Below, piece after piece: positions 16,287-26,560 of a DNA stretch of 51,930 bases. The first letter of the stretch is position 1, and every line of letters starts with the position of its first letter. The notes beneath the pieces are model-generated. The model did no database searches and was not told the DNA's origin. It was given only the letters and a program-made list of their open reading frames with translations. Both the position numbers and the translations under genes were made by a program. Origin of the DNA: Cytophagales bacterium (GTDB lineage Bacteria; Bacteroidota; Bacteroidia; Cytophagales; Thermoflexibacteraceae); the NCBI GenBank assembly GCA_013299115.1, contig JAAFKA010000033.1:1-51930 (forward strand), written 5' to 3'.

Positions 16287-19200
16287 CTAACAAAGTAAAC
16301 CCATAACCGTAACATCATCTACCTGTTCTTGTGTGCCTTTCCATTGGTAAAAAGTTGTTTCCAAAATTTGGAGTTGTTTATTAGTAGGTAAGTGGTGAAT
16401 TTGGAGCAATAGCTCCCTTAGTTTTTTGGTCATAAATTTCTTGTTTTGTTCGCCGCCAAATTGGTCTTGGTAGCCATCACTACACAAATAAAACATAGTC
16501 GGCTGGTCTGATAGGACTAATGTATGGAGCATAAACTCCTTTTCTTTTAACGATTCACCACCGATGGGCAGTTTAGTTGCTTTGAGTTCTTTCATTTCTC
16601 CATTTTGTACGTAGTAGAGCGGATTCATTGCACCTGCATAATCTAATTGCCTGAATAGGTGTTGTGTGTCTGAACTTTCGGTTTCCTTTTGCAAGGTAAT
16701 AATTGCCATTTCCATTCCTTCTATGCTTTCTCCTTTTTCCTGTTTGAGTGTTCTTCTTACTTCCTTATCAAGTAGTGCTAAAATACGATTAGGTTCTATG
16801 ATTTTATTTTCTATGACCAAGTTGTTCAGAATATTACAGCCTACCATACTCAAAAAAGCTCCTGGCACTCCATGCCCTGTGCAGTCCGCAACAGACAAAA
16901 CAACATAAGTCCTTCCATTCTTTTTGACCTTCGATGACCAGTAAAAATCCCCACTGACAATATCACGAGGTTTGTAGAATACAAAGGAATTGGCAATAGC
17001 AGATGAAATATCTGCCATGGTAGGTAAAATAGCTTGTTGAATACGTTTGGCCACGGCAATAGAAGCCAAAATATCTTGATTTTGTTCTTCGAGCAAAAGT
17101 TGTTGAGTTTTACTGATTTTAAGATTTGCTTCTAAGTCTTCTTTGGCTATTATTAATTCAGCAGTTCTTTCTTTGATTATTTTTTCTAATTTTTCGTTCT
17201 GTGCTAAAATACGTTGGGTGCGGAGATAATTTATCCCTACACCAGCACCGACTAAAATTACAGATACTAAGAGGTATGCCCAAAAAGTTTGATACCAATA
17301 CGGCAAGACTTCAAAGGATATGGTAGCACCCTTTTCATTCCAGAGTCCATCATTGTTGCTGGCTTTAACTTTAAATGTATAAGTACCGTAAGACAAGTTT
17401 GTATATTCTGCAAACCTGTCTTTTGTATTACCTTCTCGCCATGTTTTATCAAATCCCTCTAATTGATATAAAAATTTGACTTTTGAAGGTGCTACAAAAC
17501 TGAGTGCAGTAAAGTCAAATCTAAACCGTAAACTGCCTGCATGAAGGATAATATCTTTTTTATTAAGCCTGATGCTACTATCATTAACCGTAAATTTTGT
17601 AATCCAAACAGGAGGAATTTGTGTGTTTTTTAGTTCTCTGTGGGGCTGCACGATTGTAAATCCACTATTCATAGGAAACCAAAGCATACCTCTACTGTCT
17701 TTCATCACAAAACTTGCTCCTTTGCACTCTCCTAAAAGTCCGTCATTCTGTTCATAACTTACCCATCTGATTGTATGATTTCCCCCTTTTGTGTGTTGAA
17801 TAAGGTCTTGTTTTGGAACTTTAATAATACAAGTAGGCGATGGCATCCATAAAAAGCCGTCTTTGTCTTCTATCACATCATAAATAGTTTCGTTAGGTAT
17901 TTTTTTCTGTAAATTAAAAATAGTTAATTCTGTCCCTTTCTTGCAAACTAATCCCATACTCGACGCAATCCATAGAGTCTGTGCAGAGTCTACATAGGTT
18001 CTAAATGAAACAGCATTGTCTAAGCCTACTTCTTTGTTTATGTATTCAATTTGTCCATCTGTTTTTAGAATGGTAAGTCCTGTACGGTTGCTGGTAAAAA
18101 GCATATCGCCATTTGAGGTTTGATTTATATCCATCACAAAGTTTGAACTTAGTCCTTTTTGCTCATTAAAGACTTCATATTTGTTATCAGGTGTAATTTT
18201 TAAAGCCCCGTTGTTGCGAGAGCCGACCCAAATGTTGCCCTCTTTATCCTTAAACAACTTGCGTAACTGTTCATCATGCAGTAGTTTTTTGTCTATAATT
18301 ACCTGCTTTTGATTTGGTAGATATTTTACTAAACTTCCATTATGAAAACTCATCCATAGTTGTTGTTTATTATCTTTTATCAATCCTTTTACTCTACTGG
18401 TTTTAAATTCTTTGTCAAGTTCTTTTTCATAGACATTGCCTTTATTAAATTCGTATAGACCTTTATCAGAGGCTATTAAATACTGCTCGGGTGCTATTTC
18501 TATGGCGAGATTCGTACTATTTTGTAGGTCATAATTGTCGAATAGAATATTTTTAATAATACTCACACCATTATTGTAAGTTCCTACCCAGAGATTTCCT
18601 TCCCTATCAAAAAAAAGAGTAATAGGAATAGAGCCTGCTAATCCATCTTTTTCTGTGAGTTGTTCCATCTGTTGTGTATAAGCATTAAACCGCCAAAGTC
18701 CTGCATCTGTAGCTGCCCACACAGAACCAAACTTATCTATGATAAGGTCAGAAACTTGCTTTCCGTCTAATTCAGAAATAACTTTGTATTCTTTACTGTC
18801 GGGGTTGAAACGCATAAGTCCTTTGTTAGTGCCTAACCACAAATTATTTTGGGCATCTTGTTTAACACTAAAAATAACATTGCTGATTAAGCCATGCTGA
18901 ATATCATAAATTGTAAAGTTTTTATCTCTGCAACGCAATAATCCTTTTCCATTCGTAGCTATCCATAACTCTTTTGCTGGGGTTTTATAAACACTTGTAA
19001 CAGTTGCTTTATCCAATAATGGATGTTGATAGGGTACAAAGTTTATTCCATTATACACATACAAACCCTGATTGCGTGTACCTACCCATAGCAACGTATC
19101 TTTCGAATCTACATAAAGGCATTGAATATCGGTAAGTTTTTTGTCATAATGACTTTTTAAAACACCATCTTTATAAGATAACACTCCTGAGCCATGTGTA

Positions 19201-19538
19201 CCTATCCACATATCCCCTCTTTTGTCTTCTGTGATAGAGAAAAAATTATTAATTTTTATTTGCTCGACCTGTTGCGTATGATAATTTGTATAGCTTACAC
19301 CATCAAATTTTGATATACCAATATAACTTACCAACCACATAAAACCTTGTTGGTCTTGTGTAATGGTATTGACAGCATTAGACGCTAAACCATCTTTTTG
19401 ACTAATATTGGTAATATGATAGGCTTTGAGAGGTTTAGAAGGGTCTAAACCATAAGGATTTATTTGGGCTGTTGATTGCTGAGAAATCAACAACCCAAAA
19501 AAGGCAGATAATAATAGAAACGAAAATACCCTACACAT
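16287..19538 (-). CDS. Periplasmic two-component-type propeller sensor with SpoIIE phosphatase (A)
   Basis: 1083 residues. A signal peptide (about 1-24) precedes about a dozen 'Reg_prop' repeats (patterns such as DQQGFMWLVSYIGISKFDG, DKRGDMWIGTHGSGVLSY-like), forming two seven-bladed propellers up to about residue 640. A Y_Y_Y domain follows (KVKASNNDGLWNEKG), then one membrane helix (about 755-775), a coiled coil (IIKERTAELIIAKEDLEANLK), and a C-terminal PP2C-like SpoIIE phosphatase (about 840-1083). Metal-site motifs are present: VSGDFYW, VADCTGHGVPGAFLSMVG and YLCSDGYQDQFGG. The output is therefore Ser/Thr dephosphorylation, not histidine kinase activity. Ligand and substrate are unknown. 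A paralogue lies at 47725-51207. Confidence 0.93.
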   Translation of the reverse strand: MCRVFSFLLLSAFFGLLISQQSTAQINPYGLDPSKPLKAYHITNISQKDGLASNAVNTITQDQQGFMWLVSYIGISKFDGVSYTNYHTQQVEQIKINNFFSITEDKRGDMWIGTHGSGVLSYKDGVLKSHYDKKLTDIQCLYVDSKDTLLWVGTRNQGLYVYNGINFVPYQHPLLDKATVTSVYKTPAKELWIATNGKGLLRCRDKNFTIYDIQHGLISNVIFSVKQDAQNNLWLGTNKGLMRFNPDSKEYKVISELDGKQVSDLIIDKFGSVWAATDAGLWRFNAYTQQMEQLTEKDGLAGSIPITLFFDREGNLWVGTYNNGVSIIKNILFDNYDLQNSTNLAIEIAPEQYLIASDKGLYEFNKGNVYEKELDKEFKTSRVKGLIKDNKQQLWMSFHNGSLVKYLPNQKQVIIDKKLLHDEQLRKLFKDKEGNIWVGSRNNGALKITPDNKYEVFNEQKGLSSNFVMDINQTSNGDMLFTSNRTGLTILKTDGQIEYINKEVGLDNAVSFRTYVDSAQTLWIASSMGLVCKKGTELTIFNLQKKIPNETIYDVIEDKDGFLWMPSPTCIIKVPKQDLIQHTKGGNHTIRWVSYEQNDGLLGECKGASFVMKDSRGMLWFPMNSGFTIVQPHRELKNTQIPPVWITKFTVNDSSIRLNKKDIILHAGSLRFRFDFTALSFVAPSKVKFLYQLEGFDKTWREGNTKDRFAEYTNLSYGTYTFKVKASNNDGLWNEKGATISFEVLPYWYQTFWAYLLVSVILVGAGVGINYLRTQRILAQNEKLEKIIKERTAELIIAKEDLEANLKISKTQQLLLEEQNQDILASIAVAKRIQQAILPTMADISSAIANSFVFYKPRDIVSGDFYWSSKVKKNGRTYVVLSVADCTGHGVPGAFLSMVGCNILNNLVIENKIIEPNRILALLDKEVRRTLKQEKGESIEGMEMAIITLQKETESSDTQHLFRQLDYAGAMNPLYYVQNGEMKELKATKLPIGGESLKEKEFMLHTLVLSDQPTMFYLCSDGYQDQFGGEQNKKFMTKKLRELLLQIHHLPTNKQLQILETTFYQWKGTQEQVDDVTVMGLLC

Positions 19539-19580
19539 AGCCTTTAAAGATTAATAAATTTAATATTACTATGCAAACAC

Positions 19581-20549
19581 TTAAAAACCCAATTTTTCAC
19601 GCACTATACTTAGTTTTTCTTTTGCCATTTTTCGAACCCTTGCTTCGCCTGCCTCCAATTTTTTGTCAATTTCTGTGGGATTGTTCATGTACTTGTGAAA
19701 TAATTTGCGTTGGCTATCAAATTTTTCATTCAGCACAGCAAAAAGTTCTTGCTTGGCGTGTCCATAGCCAAAATTTCCTGCCAAATATTTTGCTCTCAAT
19801 GTGGCTTGTTGTGTAGGTGTTGCCACTACGGAGTAAATTTTAAACACATGGCAAGTATCAGGATTTTTGGGTTCTTCCAATGGCGTACTGTCTGTAACAA
19901 TGGTTTTTACTTGTTTGAGCAGTTCTTTTTCGGGCAAGAAAATGTCAATCGTATTGTGATAAGATTTACTCATTTTTCTGCCATCAGTGCCTACAATGGT
20001 TTTAATTTCATCGTCTATTTTGGCTTCGGGCAACACAAATACTTCGCCATAACGGGAGTTAAAAGCCGTTACAATATCTCTTGTAATTTCTAAATGTTGC
20101 TCTTGGTCTTTGCCCACAGGCACAAATTCGGCATCATAGAGGATAATGTCGGCTGCCATCAACACAGGATAGGTAAACAGCCCTGCATTGACATCTGCCA
20201 AATTGCTGGACTTGTCTTTAAACGAATGGGCATTTGCCAGCATAGGAAAAGGCGTAAAACAGCCTAAATACCACGCCAACTCTGCCACTTCGGGGATTTG
20301 CGATTGGCGGTAAAACAAATTTTTTTCAGTATCAAAACCAAAAGCCAACCAAGCAGCAGCTACTGCGTTGGTATTGTGGCGGCGTGTGGCTGCATCTTTT
20401 ATGCTGGTCAAAGAGTGCATATCAGCAATAAACAGCAAAGACTGGTTTTGCGGATTTTTCGATAACTCTATGGCGGGCAACATAGCCCCCAAAATATTTC
20501 CTAAGTGCGGTACTCCCGAACTTTGTATGCCTGTAAGGATTTTTGCCAT
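19581..20549 (-). CDS. trpS: Tryptophanyl-tRNA synthetase
   Basis: 322 residues, the normal length for bacterial TrpS. It charges tRNA-Trp. The class I signatures are GIQSSGVPHLGNILGA (HIGH-type motif at about residues 7-22) and KMSKS in GTDGRKMSKSYHNTI (about residue 192). The segment GKDQEQHLEITRDIVTAFN carries the tryptophan-binding region. The start follows the engB stop by one base, so it is translationally linked to engB at the end of a four-gene minus-strand run. Confidence 0.97.
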   Translation of the reverse strand: MAKILTGIQSSGVPHLGNILGAMLPAIELSKNPQNQSLLFIADMHSLTSIKDAATRRHNTNAVAAAWLAFGFDTEKNLFYRQSQIPEVAELAWYLGCFTPFPMLANAHSFKDKSSNLADVNAGLFTYPVLMAADIILYDAEFVPVGKDQEQHLEITRDIVTAFNSRYGEVFVLPEAKIDDEIKTIVGTDGRKMSKSYHNTIDIFLPEKELLKQVKTIVTDSTPLEEPKNPDTCHVFKIYSVVATPTQQATLRAKYLAGNFGYGHAKQELFAVLNEKFDSQRKLFHKYMNNPTEIDKKLEAGEARVRKMAKEKLSIVREKLGF

Positions 20550-20550
20550 T

Positions 20551-21141
20551 TTAACTGTTTAGTTTTTCTATTAACGCCAAAATTTCTTCTCTCCCTGTTT
20601 TCTTTTCGGCAGAGGATATAAAATGTTGGGGCATCTCTGTCCAATATTGTTTCATAACGGCTTTGTAGTGGTTGATACTTTTTTGGAGTGCCGTAGCAGA
20701 TAATTTATCACTTTTGGTAAATATAATGGCAAAAGGCAACCCATTTTCGCCGAGCCACCGCATAAAATCCATGTCGTTGGTTTGTGGTTCGTGGCGACTG
20801 TCTATCAATACAAAGATACACCGCAAGTTGGTTCTATTGGCAATATAGTTTTCTATCATACTCGAAAACTTTGCTTGCTGCACTTTGCTCACTTTTGCAT
20901 AGCCATAACCGGGTAAATCTACCAAATACCAATTTTCATTGACAATAAAGTGGTTAATCAACTGTGTTTTGCCCGGTGTGGAGGAGGTTTTTGCCAAACC
21001 ACCAAAACCAACTAACATATTGATTAAAGAGGATTTGCCCACATTCGACCTGCCTATAAAAGCATATTCGGGCAGCGTATCGGGTGGACATTGCTTGTAA
21101 TCGGGACTACTAAGCAGAAATTTTGCTGTTTTAATCAACAT
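20551..21141 (-). CDS. engB: Ribosome biogenesis GTPase YsxC/EngB
   Basis: 196 residues. EngB is an essential GTPase for 50S subunit assembly. G motifs in order: GRSNVGKSSLIN (G1, about residues 30-41), SSTPGKTQ (G2), VDLPGYGYAKV (G3), and IFTKSDKLS (G4), followed by a SSAEKKTGREE (G5) end. It sits between the glycosyltransferase gene (2-bp gap) and trpS (1-bp gap), consistent with one operon in which a core growth gene follows envelope genes. Confidence 0.97.
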   Translation of the reverse strand: MLIKTAKFLLSSPDYKQCPPDTLPEYAFIGRSNVGKSSLINMLVGFGGLAKTSSTPGKTQLINHFIVNENWYLVDLPGYGYAKVSKVQQAKFSSMIENYIANRTNLRCIFVLIDSRHEPQTNDMDFMRWLGENGLPFAIIFTKSDKLSATALQKSINHYKAVMKQYWTEMPQHFISSAEKKTGREEILALIEKLNS

Positions 21142-21143
21142 AG

Positions 21144-22679
21144 TTATTTTTTTATTTTCTTGTAAATTGTTCCTTCATAAGAAATAGCCCCCGTTGTGCC
21201 TATTTTTTCTAAGAAATACAATGCTTTTTCAAATAACGGGTTGGGTTTTCCAAAAGAAATGGTTGCAATAGGTAGCAGTTCACTATCAGCAGCGTATGCT
21301 TGTAATTTGCTTGTTTCTCCTTTTTTTATTATCAGGTATTCGTAATCGTAAATTTCATTTTGCACTTTACAGTAGTCTTTTCGGGTGTAAGCAGGCAAAA
21401 ATTGGTAATTTTTAGGCAATAAACAGTAGTAATATTCAGCATCTGCCACTACTTTTGCTTTTTCAGGAATATTTTGTTCTATGATTTGTTTCACTACTTT
21501 TGAATCTCTTTCTTTGTAACTGATTGCAAAGATAGCAATTCTGATGCTAACGGCTGCAAAATTAACGCAAAACAAGAGGGCAAGCAAACTATTTACCACT
21601 ATTTTCAGTTTTTTATCGTCTGTTTTTTCGTGCCATTTGCTGATGATTGCCACAACGAATACATAAAGCAAAGGAATGAGCATGGCAAGATAAGGTTGCG
21701 GCGCGGCAACTAAAAAGAAATAACAAACTGCACAGCCTATTATGTAAGACAACAGTGGTAGATAAGCAACATAAATTGTTTGGCGGTGGCGAATAAACAA
21801 GACAAGACTTGTAAAAAATACGAGCAAAAAAGGTGTTAAAAGTAGGTAATAGCCAATACCAAATCTACTCAAACGGTGCAGGGCAAAAATATAATTTTTA
21901 GTTTCTATATTTTGATAAACAGCCAAAAATTCTTGAAAATTATTGAAGGTTGGGAATATCCAATAAATAGAATAGATAATTGCTGTCAAGACGACTATTA
22001 ATAGGTTGCTTAACAAAGCAGTAGTTTTTTGCTTTTGGTTTGCAATTTCATAGAAAAACAAAATACCAAAGGGCAAAATCATTAATACAACTTCGGGTGT
22101 GGTAAGTAAAGCCAAAGCAACAAAAATTCCAGCCATTATTTTTAGCAAATACAATCGGACAAGATTATTTTTCTCTTGGGCTTTGAGGTAGCAAACTAAG
22201 GCAAGTAGAGCAAAAAAAGCAGCCATAAAATCCATACGACCTGTTTGCAGGTTTCTAAAAAAAACTTCTTGCAACATACACAAGCAGAGAAAAAATATCC
22301 AATATTTTTTATGCACTTGTAGGTATTGCAAAAACCAAAGGCAAATAGCTATAATTCCGCCAGCAGCCATAAAATTGGGCAGTCGCATGGTATGAATAGT
22401 AAATCCAAATTGCTTACCAATCGTACTAAGTATTTGGAAGTAGAGTTTGCCATAGGTAAAAATTTCAGGACTTATTTTTACATTATTAAGGAGTTCGTAT
22501 CCTATCAGGTCATCTACTTTTAATTGGTTAGTTGTTGCATAATTTTTTGCTATACTTACCATAAAAACCTCATCATACCAAGGCAGACGAAAAACATCGA
22601 GCATAGCCAGTTGGAAGACGCAAAGCACCCCAAAGAGGAAAAAAAATAGCTTGTGATAGGCAATGAGTAGCTTATTCAT
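21144..22679 (-). CDS. GT39/ArnT-like membrane glycosyltransferase
   Basis: 511 residues with about ten membrane helices. After the first helix, the first periplasmic loop carries RLPWYDEVFMVSIAKNYA, the acidic Asp-Glu pair typical of the PMT/ArnT (GT39/GT83) C-type transferases that use polyprenyl-phosphate sugars. The last ~110 residues form a soluble periplasmic domain (from about VSIRIAIFAISYKE onward). It probably transfers a sugar to an envelope lipid, glycan or protein; donor and target are not known. It lies 13 bp after the polymerase-like gene and 2 bp before engB, supporting a shared transcript. Confidence 0.8.
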   Translation of the reverse strand: MNKLLIAYHKLFFFLFGVLCVFQLAMLDVFRLPWYDEVFMVSIAKNYATTNQLKVDDLIGYELLNNVKISPEIFTYGKLYFQILSTIGKQFGFTIHTMRLPNFMAAGGIIAICLWFLQYLQVHKKYWIFFLCLCMLQEVFFRNLQTGRMDFMAAFFALLALVCYLKAQEKNNLVRLYLLKIMAGIFVALALLTTPEVVLMILPFGILFFYEIANQKQKTTALLSNLLIVVLTAIIYSIYWIFPTFNNFQEFLAVYQNIETKNYIFALHRLSRFGIGYYLLLTPFLLVFFTSLVLFIRHRQTIYVAYLPLLSYIIGCAVCYFFLVAAPQPYLAMLIPLLYVFVVAIISKWHEKTDDKKLKIVVNSLLALLFCVNFAAVSIRIAIFAISYKERDSKVVKQIIEQNIPEKAKVVADAEYYYCLLPKNYQFLPAYTRKDYCKVQNEIYDYEYLIIKKGETSKLQAYAADSELLPIATISFGKPNPLFEKALYFLEKIGTTGAISYEGTIYKKIKK

Positions 22680-22692
22680 ATAAAAATTTTTG

Positions 22693-24105
22693 CTATTGCT
22701 TTTTACTAAATATACTTTCTAATGCCACATTTTTAGTGGCTACTCTTAATACAATTAGGCATAAGATGCCATAAAATAAAGCTGCAAAAACATTTTCTAT
22801 GGGCATAGCTAATCCAAATAAGTTAAATGTAGACATAAAAACTACAGTAGTTCCTATTGTATAACCACCAAACCATCTTTCGCAAGCCAGTGAAAATACA
22901 GTGGATAACCAACCATAAATAAATCCACAGAGTAAAATAGTAAAAAAGCCACCCATCATATAACCATCGGCTACTAAGGAGGGTTTGGCAGAAGTGCCGC
23001 CCTCTGCTATAAAACTCTCTAATACACCTGCTGATAAAGCCCTTTCCATGGCTGTTTGGTCTATACTTTTTCCATCTGTACGCAAAAAACGCGGAATGAT
23101 ACCAAGTAAGCCTGTTTCTACAAGTTCTAAACCATAAAAATCTCTTTTAGCTGGTATATAGTCAATATACTTCCTAAGCATGGCTATCTCCGATAGTCGT
23201 GCATATAAAAAACTCCATTGACTATTTTGTACCATTTGTTTGCTCCTTTCATCTTCACTGATAGCTATTTTGTAGGTTTCTTGTAAGGCTTCTATCACTG
23301 TGCCACTTTGCCCATACCATGTCAATGCTCTTACTTGATTGGTATAAAGTGGCAAGTAAATAAGTAAGTTAGCAACAAGTACAAATCCTATAATCGTTGC
23401 TACTTTATATCTACTAAAAAAATTGATTGAAAGTAGGATAATTATACTCAAAATACTTTCTTTCATACCTGTAGTAAGGGCTAACCCCAAATTAATAACT
23501 AAGATAATCACATTGAGTAAAATATATTTTTTCATTTCGACAGATTTTAGAAGAGCTAATAAAGATAAAAAAAAAGAAAAATAGCTACAAATCAATGCAA
23601 CAGCACTGAATAAACCTGTCAAACGCATCAAAATAGATAGAACATAGAAACCAATAGCATATTTAAGCACACGAAGTATGTATATGTCTTTAATTTCAAC
23701 TTCCTTCTCTTGTGTTTCATATTTTGCAATATTGATAACTTGCCCATAAGCATACGCAGCATGATTAAGCAAACAACAAAATTGGGCAAAGGCTAAGGCT
23801 TGTAGCTCTTCCTGTCCCTCCGAAACATTTACTTTCTCAAAAAAAACATACCCTTGTAGGTGCAAAAAATAAAAAAAAGAAGTAAGACTTGTATAGGTCG
23901 CAAATAATAAGTGCATATACAGATAAGGGCGAAAAAATTGTTGAAAAAATCCCAAATCTTTTGGTAATTTTTGGGCTATGCCCAAAAAGACTGCCAATAA
24001 AATAAAAACAGAGCCTCCCCACGATAGTAAATAGCCTACTTGGGGGTCATCTAAATAGCTATAAGCCAAAATACAGGGTAAAAAAATTATAGAGGCTCGA
24101 ATCAT
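22693..24105 (-). CDS. Polytopic membrane protein, possible O-antigen polymerase-like
   Basis: 470 residues with about eleven or twelve hydrophobic helices. It has a large loop in the second half (about residues 255-360, containing TWYGQSGTVIEALQETYK and GIIPRFLRTDGKSIDQTAMERAL) followed by GGTSAKPSLVADGYMMGG. Wzy/oligosaccharide repeat-unit polymerases share this layout of many helices plus one big periplasmic loop. The neighbouring GT39-like gene fits an envelope-glycan role. No sequence signature is decisive, so the assignment rests on topology and context. It is the first gene of the minus-strand run ending in trpS. Confidence 0.5.
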   Translation of the reverse strand: MIRASIIFLPCILAYSYLDDPQVGYLLSWGGSVFILLAVFLGIAQKLPKDLGFFQQFFRPYLYMHLLFATYTSLTSFFYFLHLQGYVFFEKVNVSEGQEELQALAFAQFCCLLNHAAYAYGQVINIAKYETQEKEVEIKDIYILRVLKYAIGFYVLSILMRLTGLFSAVALICSYFSFFLSLLALLKSVEMKKYILLNVIILVINLGLALTTGMKESILSIIILLSINFFSRYKVATIIGFVLVANLLIYLPLYTNQVRALTWYGQSGTVIEALQETYKIAISEDERSKQMVQNSQWSFLYARLSEIAMLRKYIDYIPAKRDFYGLELVETGLLGIIPRFLRTDGKSIDQTAMERALSAGVLESFIAEGGTSAKPSLVADGYMMGGFFTILLCGFIYGWLSTVFSLACERWFGGYTIGTTVVFMSTFNLFGLAMPIENVFAALFYGILCLIVLRVATKNVALESIFSKKQ

Positions 24106-24130
24106 TTAAGGATTTGTTTTTCTTAGAAAA

Positions 24131-24160
24131 TTGTACTTCCTTGTTTTTATATTAATTTTG
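24131..24160 (+). promoter_or_regulatory. Candidate Bacteroidota promoter for rsmH
   Basis: TTG at 24131-24133, a 19-bp spacer, then taattttg at 24153-24160. This fits the -33 TTG / -7 TAnnTTTG consensus, about 75 bp upstream of the rsmH start. Not experimentally supported. Confidence 0.5.
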
Positions 24161-24234
24161 GGCAAAGGTATAAAACTTATACGGGCTTTACAAAATCAAA
24201 GCTATAATAAAACAACCAATTACAAAACTAATTC

Positions 24235-25134
24235 ATGTATCATCTACCTGTTTTACTGCCCGAATGTTTGGAAGGTTTGCAAATCAATCCACAAGGCACT
24301 TATATAGACCTCACTTTTGGCGGTGGCGGACACACCAAAGCTATTTTGCAACAACTGAAACAAGGCAAATTATTTGCCTTTGACCAAGACGAAGACGCCG
24401 AACTCAACGCCAAAGCCATTGCAGACCCACAATTTACGTTTATCAAAACCAATTTTAGGTATTTCCAAAAATATTTGAAACTGAAAGGTTGCACCCAAGT
24501 AGATGGCATTTTGGCAGATTTGGGAGTGTCTTCTCACCAAATAGACTCTGCCCACAGAGGTTTTTCCACTCGTTTCGATGGCGAGTTAGATATGCGAATG
24601 AGCAAAACCCAAGACCTCAGTGCAAAAGAAGTAATCAATGAATATAGCAAAGACGAATTACACAAAATTTTTGGGCTGTATGGCGAAATTCGCAATGCAA
24701 AAACCTTAGCAGAAGGAATCATACAGGCACGCAACAGCAAACAAATTCGCAGCACGCAAGAATTGAAAGCTATTTTAAACCGTTTTGCTCCCAAATACAG
24801 CGAATTTAAGTACCAAGCACAGGTTTTTCAAGCCCTGCGAATAGAAGTCAATGACGAACTCAAAGCCTTAGAGGAAATGCTTGTTCAAACAGCCGAAGTT
24901 CTGAAACCCAACGGCAGGCTGGTTGTGATGAGTTATCACTCCTTAGAAGATAGATTAGTAAAACATTTTATCCAAAAAGGCAAATTTCAGGGAGAAATAG
25001 AGAAAGACATTTACGGCAATTATTCTCTGCCCTTAGAAGCAGTCAATAAAAAACCAATAGAGGCTACTCCCGAAGAAATAGCCCAAAATAGTCGTGCCAG
25101 AAGTGCCAAATTGCGAATTGCAAGGAAAAATTAA
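24235..25134 (+). CDS. rsmH: 16S rRNA (cytosine-1402-N4)-methyltransferase
   Basis: 299 residues. RsmH (formerly MraW) methylates N4 of C1402 in 16S rRNA using SAM. The N-terminal YHLPVLLPECLEGL and the SAM loop YIDLTFGGGGHTKAIL (about residues 22-37) are diagnostic, as are ILADLGVSSHQIDSAHRGFS, ALRIEVNDEL and VVMSYHSLEDRLVKHF near the end. The C-terminal NSRARSAKLRIA matches the usual tail. In many bacteria it heads the dcw cell-wall cluster. Here the next gene is convergent (4-bp gap), so rsmH has been separated from mur/fts genes in this window. Confidence 0.97.
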   Translation: MYHLPVLLPECLEGLQINPQGTYIDLTFGGGGHTKAILQQLKQGKLFAFDQDEDAELNAKAIADPQFTFIKTNFRYFQKYLKLKGCTQVDGILADLGVSSHQIDSAHRGFSTRFDGELDMRMSKTQDLSAKEVINEYSKDELHKIFGLYGEIRNAKTLAEGIIQARNSKQIRSTQELKAILNRFAPKYSEFKYQAQVFQALRIEVNDELKALEEMLVQTAEVLKPNGRLVVMSYHSLEDRLVKHFIQKGKFQGEIEKDIYGNYSLPLEAVNKKPIEATPEEIAQNSRARSAKLRIARKN

Positions 25135-25138
25135 CAAT

Positions 25139-26422
25139 TTACTTCTTGATAATCAACCTATTGCTCTTGTCATAAGAAAAATAACTACTCAACCAGTTGA
25201 TAAAAACAAAAAATCTATTTTTGAAACCGACCAAAGACATCAGATGCACAAACAACCAAACTGCCCACGCCATAAATCCGCCAAATTTAAACCCAAAAAT
25301 ATCGGCTACGGCTTTGTTTCTACCTACGGTTGCCATACCTCCCATGTCAAAATATTTGAATGGGCGTAGATTAGTTTCTTTGCGTATCATTTTTTTGAGG
25401 TTGTTAGCCAAGTTTACGCCTTGCTGCATAGCAGGTTGTGCCACCATCGGGTGTCCGTTTGGCGTTTCAGCCGTTTGCATACAAGCCACATCACCAACGG
25501 CAAAAATATTGTCGTGTCCTGCCACTTTGTTGTATTCATCTACTTTTATTCGGTTGCCCCTTACAATAGACTCTGTTTTTAAGCCATTAAGCGGCGAGCC
25601 TTTCACGCCAGCCCCCCAAACTAAGGTTTTTGCTTTGATAGTTTCCCCTGTGGACAAAGTTACAGTTTCTCCGTCATAACTTTTTACGCCTGTATTGAGT
25701 TTTACCTCCACGCCCATCTGTTTGAGATACTTTAAAGCATTGTTGCCAGCCTCGTCTGACATACCATTGAGCAAACGCGGAGAGGCTTCTATGAGATGAA
25801 TGTCCATGTGAAATAAATCCAATTCTTTGTAATCTTGTGGGAACACATGGCTGCGGAGTTCACTCAATGCACCCGCCACCTCTACGCCTGTGGGACCTCC
25901 ACCAACGACCACAAAATCCATATAACTGTTCGTTTTTTCGTGGCTTTCCACTTGCAAAGCAGCCTCAAAACTTTCTAAAATATGATTGCGGAGCAAAATG
26001 GCATCATTCAGGCTTTTCATCGGCACTGCATATTTTTCTATATCTGCCATGCCATAATAGTTGGTAGTTGCCCCTGTTGCAATTATCAAATAATCGTAAC
26101 GAATAGCACCAATGCTGGTTGTCAATTCATTTTTTTCGGGGTGTACTTGCTGCACTTCTGCCAAACGAAAGTAAAAATTTTTTTGGCTACCAAACAACTT
26201 GCGAAAAGGTGCAACAATAGAGCTTGATTCCAAGCCCGAAGTTGCCACCTGATACAACAAAGGCTGGAAAGTATGGTAGTTGATTTTGTCTAACAAAACA
26301 ACTTGGGCAGCTACATTGTGTAGAGATTTGGCTAATTGCAACCCTCCAAAACCTCCACCTACGATGACAATACGAGGCAATGAACTATCGGGTATGCGAG
26401 CTAATGTGGTGTGTGTGGACAT
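25139..26422 (-). CDS. Type II NADH dehydrogenase (NDH-2)
   Basis: 427 residues from the ATG at 26422; the 28 upstream codons are poor in family signal. A single-subunit flavoprotein that passes electrons from NADH to quinone without pumping protons. Two dinucleotide folds are visible: RIVIVGGGFGGLQLAKSL (FAD) and DFVVVGGGPTGVEVAGAL (NADH). IFAVGDVACMQT is the second FAD contact. The C-terminal ~60 residues (FGGFMAWAVWLFVHLMSLVGF then a basic tail) form the membrane anchor typical of NDH-2. It is convergent with rsmH. Confidence 0.92.
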   Translation of the reverse strand: MSTHTTLARIPDSSLPRIVIVGGGFGGLQLAKSLHNVAAQVVLLDKINYHTFQPLLYQVATSGLESSSIVAPFRKLFGSQKNFYFRLAEVQQVHPEKNELTTSIGAIRYDYLIIATGATTNYYGMADIEKYAVPMKSLNDAILLRNHILESFEAALQVESHEKTNSYMDFVVVGGGPTGVEVAGALSELRSHVFPQDYKELDLFHMDIHLIEASPRLLNGMSDEAGNNALKYLKQMGVEVKLNTGVKSYDGETVTLSTGETIKAKTLVWGAGVKGSPLNGLKTESIVRGNRIKVDEYNKVAGHDNIFAVGDVACMQTAETPNGHPMVAQPAMQQGVNLANNLKKMIRKETNLRPFKYFDMGGMATVGRNKAVADIFGFKFGGFMAWAVWLFVHLMSLVGFKNRFFVFINWLSSYFSYDKSNRLIIKK

Positions 26423-26560
26423 GAAAAAAGAGTGGTGTATAAAATGTAAGTAGTTATAAGCTCTAAGATTTTCTTTTTTTTTTGCAAAGGTACAAAAGTA
26501 AATCATAAATCACTACTTAGGTTATCAAAAAAAACATAGACTCATTTAAAAAAGTTGTAT